Positions 47,972 through 49,768 of a stretch of DNA of 49,768 nucleotides are shown here, piece by piece. The translations under genes were made by a program, and so were the position numbers. The notes beneath the pieces were generated by a model. That model was not told the DNA's origin, did no database searches, and was given only the letters and a program-made list of their open reading frames with translations. The DNA is from Halobacteriales archaeon QS_8_69_26. GTDB lineage: Archaea; Halobacteriota; Halobacteria; Halobacteriales; SW-7-71-33. Positions within the stretch are counted from its first letter, which is position 1. Each line of letters begins with the position of its first letter. The stretch is taken from the NCBI GenBank assembly GCA_003023195.1, contig PXRX01000024.1, positions 1-49,768 of the forward strand, given 5' to 3'.

Positions 47972-49387
47972 ATGAGCGAGGACGACGGCGACTACCGCAC
48001 GGAGCGTGACAGCCTCGGCGAGATGCAGGTGCCGGCCGACGCCTACTGGGGCGCACAGACCCAGCGGGCGGTCGAGAACTTCCCCATCTCCGGGATAACG
48101 TTCTCCCGGCGGTTCGTCCGGGCGCTGGGCATCGTCAAGAAGGCCGCCGCGCAGGCGAACCTCGACCTGGGACTGATCCCGGAGGACAAGGGCGAGGCCA
48201 TCGTGGCGGCCGCCGACGAGGTCATCGAGGGAGACCACGACGACCAGTTCCCGGTCGACGTCTTCCAGACGGGGTCGGGCACCTCGACGAACATGAACGC
48301 CAACGAGGTCATCGCCAACCGGGCGACCGAGATATACGGCGGCGACCTGGGGACCAGGGAGGTGCATCCAAACGACCACGTCAACTTCGGGCAGTCCAGC
48401 AACGACGTCGTCCCCACCGCGATGCACGTCGCGGCCCTGGAGGCAGTCGAGGGCGACCTGGTGCCGGCCCTGGAGGAACTGCGCGACGCCCTGGCCGACG
48501 CCGAGGAGCGCTTCGGCGACGTGGTCAAGACGGGTCGCACCCACCTCCAGGACGCGACGCCGATCACCCTCGGCCAGGAGTTCTCCGGCTACCGGACCCA
48601 GGTCGAGAAGGGCATCGACCGGGTCTCGGACGCCCGCGAGCGCCTGGGCGAACTGGCCCTCGGCGGCACCGCCGTCGGAACGGGGCTGAACACCCACGAG
48701 GAGTTCCCGGCCCTGGCGGCCCAGTACATCGCCGTCGAGACCGGCCTGGAGTTCCGCGAGGCCGACAACCACTTCGAGGCCCAGGCGGCCCACGACGCGA
48801 TGAGCGAGGCCCACGGCGCCCTGCGCACGGTCGCCGGCTCCCTCCACAAGATAGCCAACGACCTCCGACTGCTGGCCTCGGGCCCGCGGAACGGCCTGGG
48901 CGAACTCCAGCAACCGGAGAACCAGCCCGGCTCTTCGATCATGCCGGGGAAGGTCAACCCCGTCGTCGCGGAGGCGGTCAACCAGGTGTACGCCCAGGTG
49001 GTCGGCAACGACGCCGCCGTCTCCACCGGCGCCGCGAACGGACAGATCGACCTCAACCTCTACAAGCCGGTCTGTGCGCACAACTTCCTCCAGTCCGCCG
49101 ACCTCCTGGCGAACGCGAGCGAGACGTTCGCGGAGAAGTTCGTCCGCGAGTTGGCGGCCAACCGCGAGCACTGTGCCGAACAGGTCGACCGCTCGATGGC
49201 GATGGCCACCGCGCTGAACGTCCACATCGGCTACGACGAGGCGAGCAAGGTCGCAAAGCAGGCGATGGCCGAGGGCAAGACCGTCCGCGAGGTGGCGGTA
49301 GCCGAGGGGTACCTCACCGAGGAGGAGGCCGACGAGGTCCTCGACCCCGAGCGGATGACCCACCGGGGGATCCTCGGGGAGGACTGA
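47972..49387 (+). CDS. fumC: Class II fumarate hydratase
   Basis: It hydrates fumarate to malate in the TCA cycle; iron-free, homotetrameric class. The 471-residue chain carries TGSGTSTNMNANEV (about residues 99-112), GQSSNDVVPTAMH (about 139-151), GRTHLQDATPITLGQEFSG (about 188-206, His of the catalytic pair) and the fumarase/aspartase signature GSSIMPGKVNPV (about 318-329, with the catalytic Ser loop). The start MSEDDGDYRTERDSLG is followed by the family EMQVPADAYWGAQTQRA. A TATA box (cactttttgaatc, 47938-47950) is about 25 bp before the ATG. The truncated ATP-grasp gene starts 4 bp after the stop. Confidence 0.96.
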   Translation: MSEDDGDYRTERDSLGEMQVPADAYWGAQTQRAVENFPISGITFSRRFVRALGIVKKAAAQANLDLGLIPEDKGEAIVAAADEVIEGDHDDQFPVDVFQTGSGTSTNMNANEVIANRATEIYGGDLGTREVHPNDHVNFGQSSNDVVPTAMHVAALEAVEGDLVPALEELRDALADAEERFGDVVKTGRTHLQDATPITLGQEFSGYRTQVEKGIDRVSDARERLGELALGGTAVGTGLNTHEEFPALAAQYIAVETGLEFREADNHFEAQAAHDAMSEAHGALRTVAGSLHKIANDLRLLASGPRNGLGELQQPENQPGSSIMPGKVNPVVAEAVNQVYAQVVGNDAAVSTGAANGQIDLNLYKPVCAHNFLQSADLLANASETFAEKFVRELAANREHCAEQVDRSMAMATALNVHIGYDEASKVAKQAMAEGKTVREVAVAEGYLTEEEADEVLDPERMTHRGILGED

Positions 49388-49391
49388 CCCC

Positions 49392-49667
49392 GTGGGTGAC
49401 GGTCCCCGCCTCGGTATCGTCACCGGCCACCGGGCCCCGGACCTGAGCGAGGGCGGGAAGCGGGTGGCGGCGGCGCTGTCGGACCGGGGGTTCCGCGTCG
49501 ACCCGGTGCTCTGGACGGACGAGTCGGTCGAGTGGTCGGAGTACGCGGCGGCCCTGGTGCGGTCGTGCTGGGACTACCACGCCGACGTGGAGCGGTTTCG
49601 CGCCCTCATCGGGGAACTGGAGCGTGCCGATGTCGCGGTCTGCAACCCCCTCGCGGCGATCCGCTGA
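49392..49667 (+). pseudogene. Truncated ATP-grasp (RimK-like) gene, N-terminal 91 codons
   Basis: GTG at 49392, 4 bp after fumC. The product reads RLGIVTGHRAPDLSEGGKRV, AALSDRGFRVDPVLWTDESV, AALVRSCWDYHADVERFRAL and VCNPLAAIR, then a stop. This is the pre-ATP-grasp domain of the haloarchaeal RimK/ATP-grasp family, which continues with an Asn-x-Lys (NxxK) nucleotide-binding strand and about 200 more residues. Those are missing: after atccgctg the sequence changes to AT-richer DNA with a promoter-like word and a hairpin. So the gene was interrupted by an insertion whose body lies beyond the window. Confidence 0.75.
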
Positions 49668-49768
49668 AACTATCTTTAAACAGCGAGAGAATCCCGTCCT
49701 GAGGCCGAGCAACGCGAGGCCGAAGGACGGGCGTGAATCGCGTACGCTTGGTGCCACAGTCCACCGGG
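49668..49768. mobile_element. Probable insertion-element end with 8-bp-arm hairpin
   Basis: Sequence after the truncated ATP-grasp gene is unlike it: tatctttaaac (49671-49681), then CCCGTCCT (49693-49700) and its perfect complement AGGACGGG (49724-49731) around a loop containing two gaggccga words. Subterminal hairpins of this kind and the aatcccgtcct word are typical of IS200/IS605 and IS1341-type (TnpB) element ends in haloarchaea, as I recall them. No transposase reading frame is in the window, so the family is a guess. Confidence 0.5.

Noticed and set aside
47066..49423. 785-codon minus-strand frame antisense to fumC
   Set aside because: A shadow of fumC, which carries every fumarase signature on the plus strand.

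Overview
The window comes from an extremely halophilic archaeon (class Halobacteria). Protein-coding DNA is very GC-rich with strong G/C third positions. Predicted proteins are Asp/Glu-rich. Genes lie on both strands in short operons, and many have a TATA box 24-30 bp before the start codon, as expected for leaderless mRNAs. Archaeal or haloarchaeal markers include Cbf5, an EMC3/YidC-like DUF106 protein, archaeal CMP kinase, pantoate kinase, MptE, an S-layer-like glycoprotein with a PGF-CTERM-type tail, and many Tat or lipobox proteins. I cannot name the genus. I see no rRNA, tRNA or CRISPR array.

Layout. 1-550: a 91-bp tandem duplication and a short unknown ORF, probably a contig edge. 550-8.5 kb: tyrA, an Rsm22-like methyltransferase, a remnant of trkH, surE, a Tat lipoprotein, a tiny membrane ORF sharing that lipoprotein's promoter module, a divergent redox pair (TrxB-like and SelW/Rdx-like), a 22-bp minisatellite and a membrane protein. 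8.9-14.4 kb: a large surface glycoprotein, a small lipoprotein, pyrimidine salvage (cdd, uridine phosphorylase) and two tandem paralogous 50-residue membrane proteins. 14.4-20 kb: an NDH-2-like oxidoreductase, a second minisatellite, a winged-helix regulator, a blue-copper lipoprotein, a sugar-nucleotide epimerase-like protein without its usual catalytic Lys, and an ABC-2 exporter. 20-26 kb: a class II (bacterial-type) HMG-CoA reductase, then the conserved housekeeping run adk, DUF106, cmk, cbf5, with a structured promoter-led stretch before cbf5.

26-37 kb is accessory and eroded. It holds fused remnants of an integrase and a DUF429 protein, asnB, an MFS transporter, a secreted nuclease, a PAP2 phosphatase whose frame runs into its convergent neighbour, a TPR membrane protein, pantoate kinase, and an AT-richer island. 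The island encodes a Tat-exported precursor with a 77-residue tail carrying 16 Cys, the best candidate here for something undescribed (a halocin-like secreted peptide). 37-49.7 kb: a TrkA-type RCK protein, a DHDPS-family aldolase, an HxlR regulator fused in frame to a phosphotransferase stub, a quinone reductase, a frameshifted lipoprotein gene, MptE and FolP for folate synthesis, a PHP phosphatase, a metallophosphoesterase, a CBS protein, fumarase, and an ATP-grasp gene cut short by what looks like an insertion-element end.

Links between genes: cdd with udp (pyrimidine nucleoside salvage), MptE with FolP (pterin to dihydropteroate), cmk and adk (nucleotide phosphorylation), TrxB-like with the Rdx protein (thiol redox). 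A 20-bp palindrome, TTACAGTAAnnnTACTGTAA, occurs twice, 35 kb apart, and suggests a shared regulator. Decay is a theme: trkH, integrase, DUF429, phosphotransferase, ATP-grasp and a lipoprotein gene are all broken, and short tandem repeats often sit just past gene ends. All functional calls are by reading; no database search was run.
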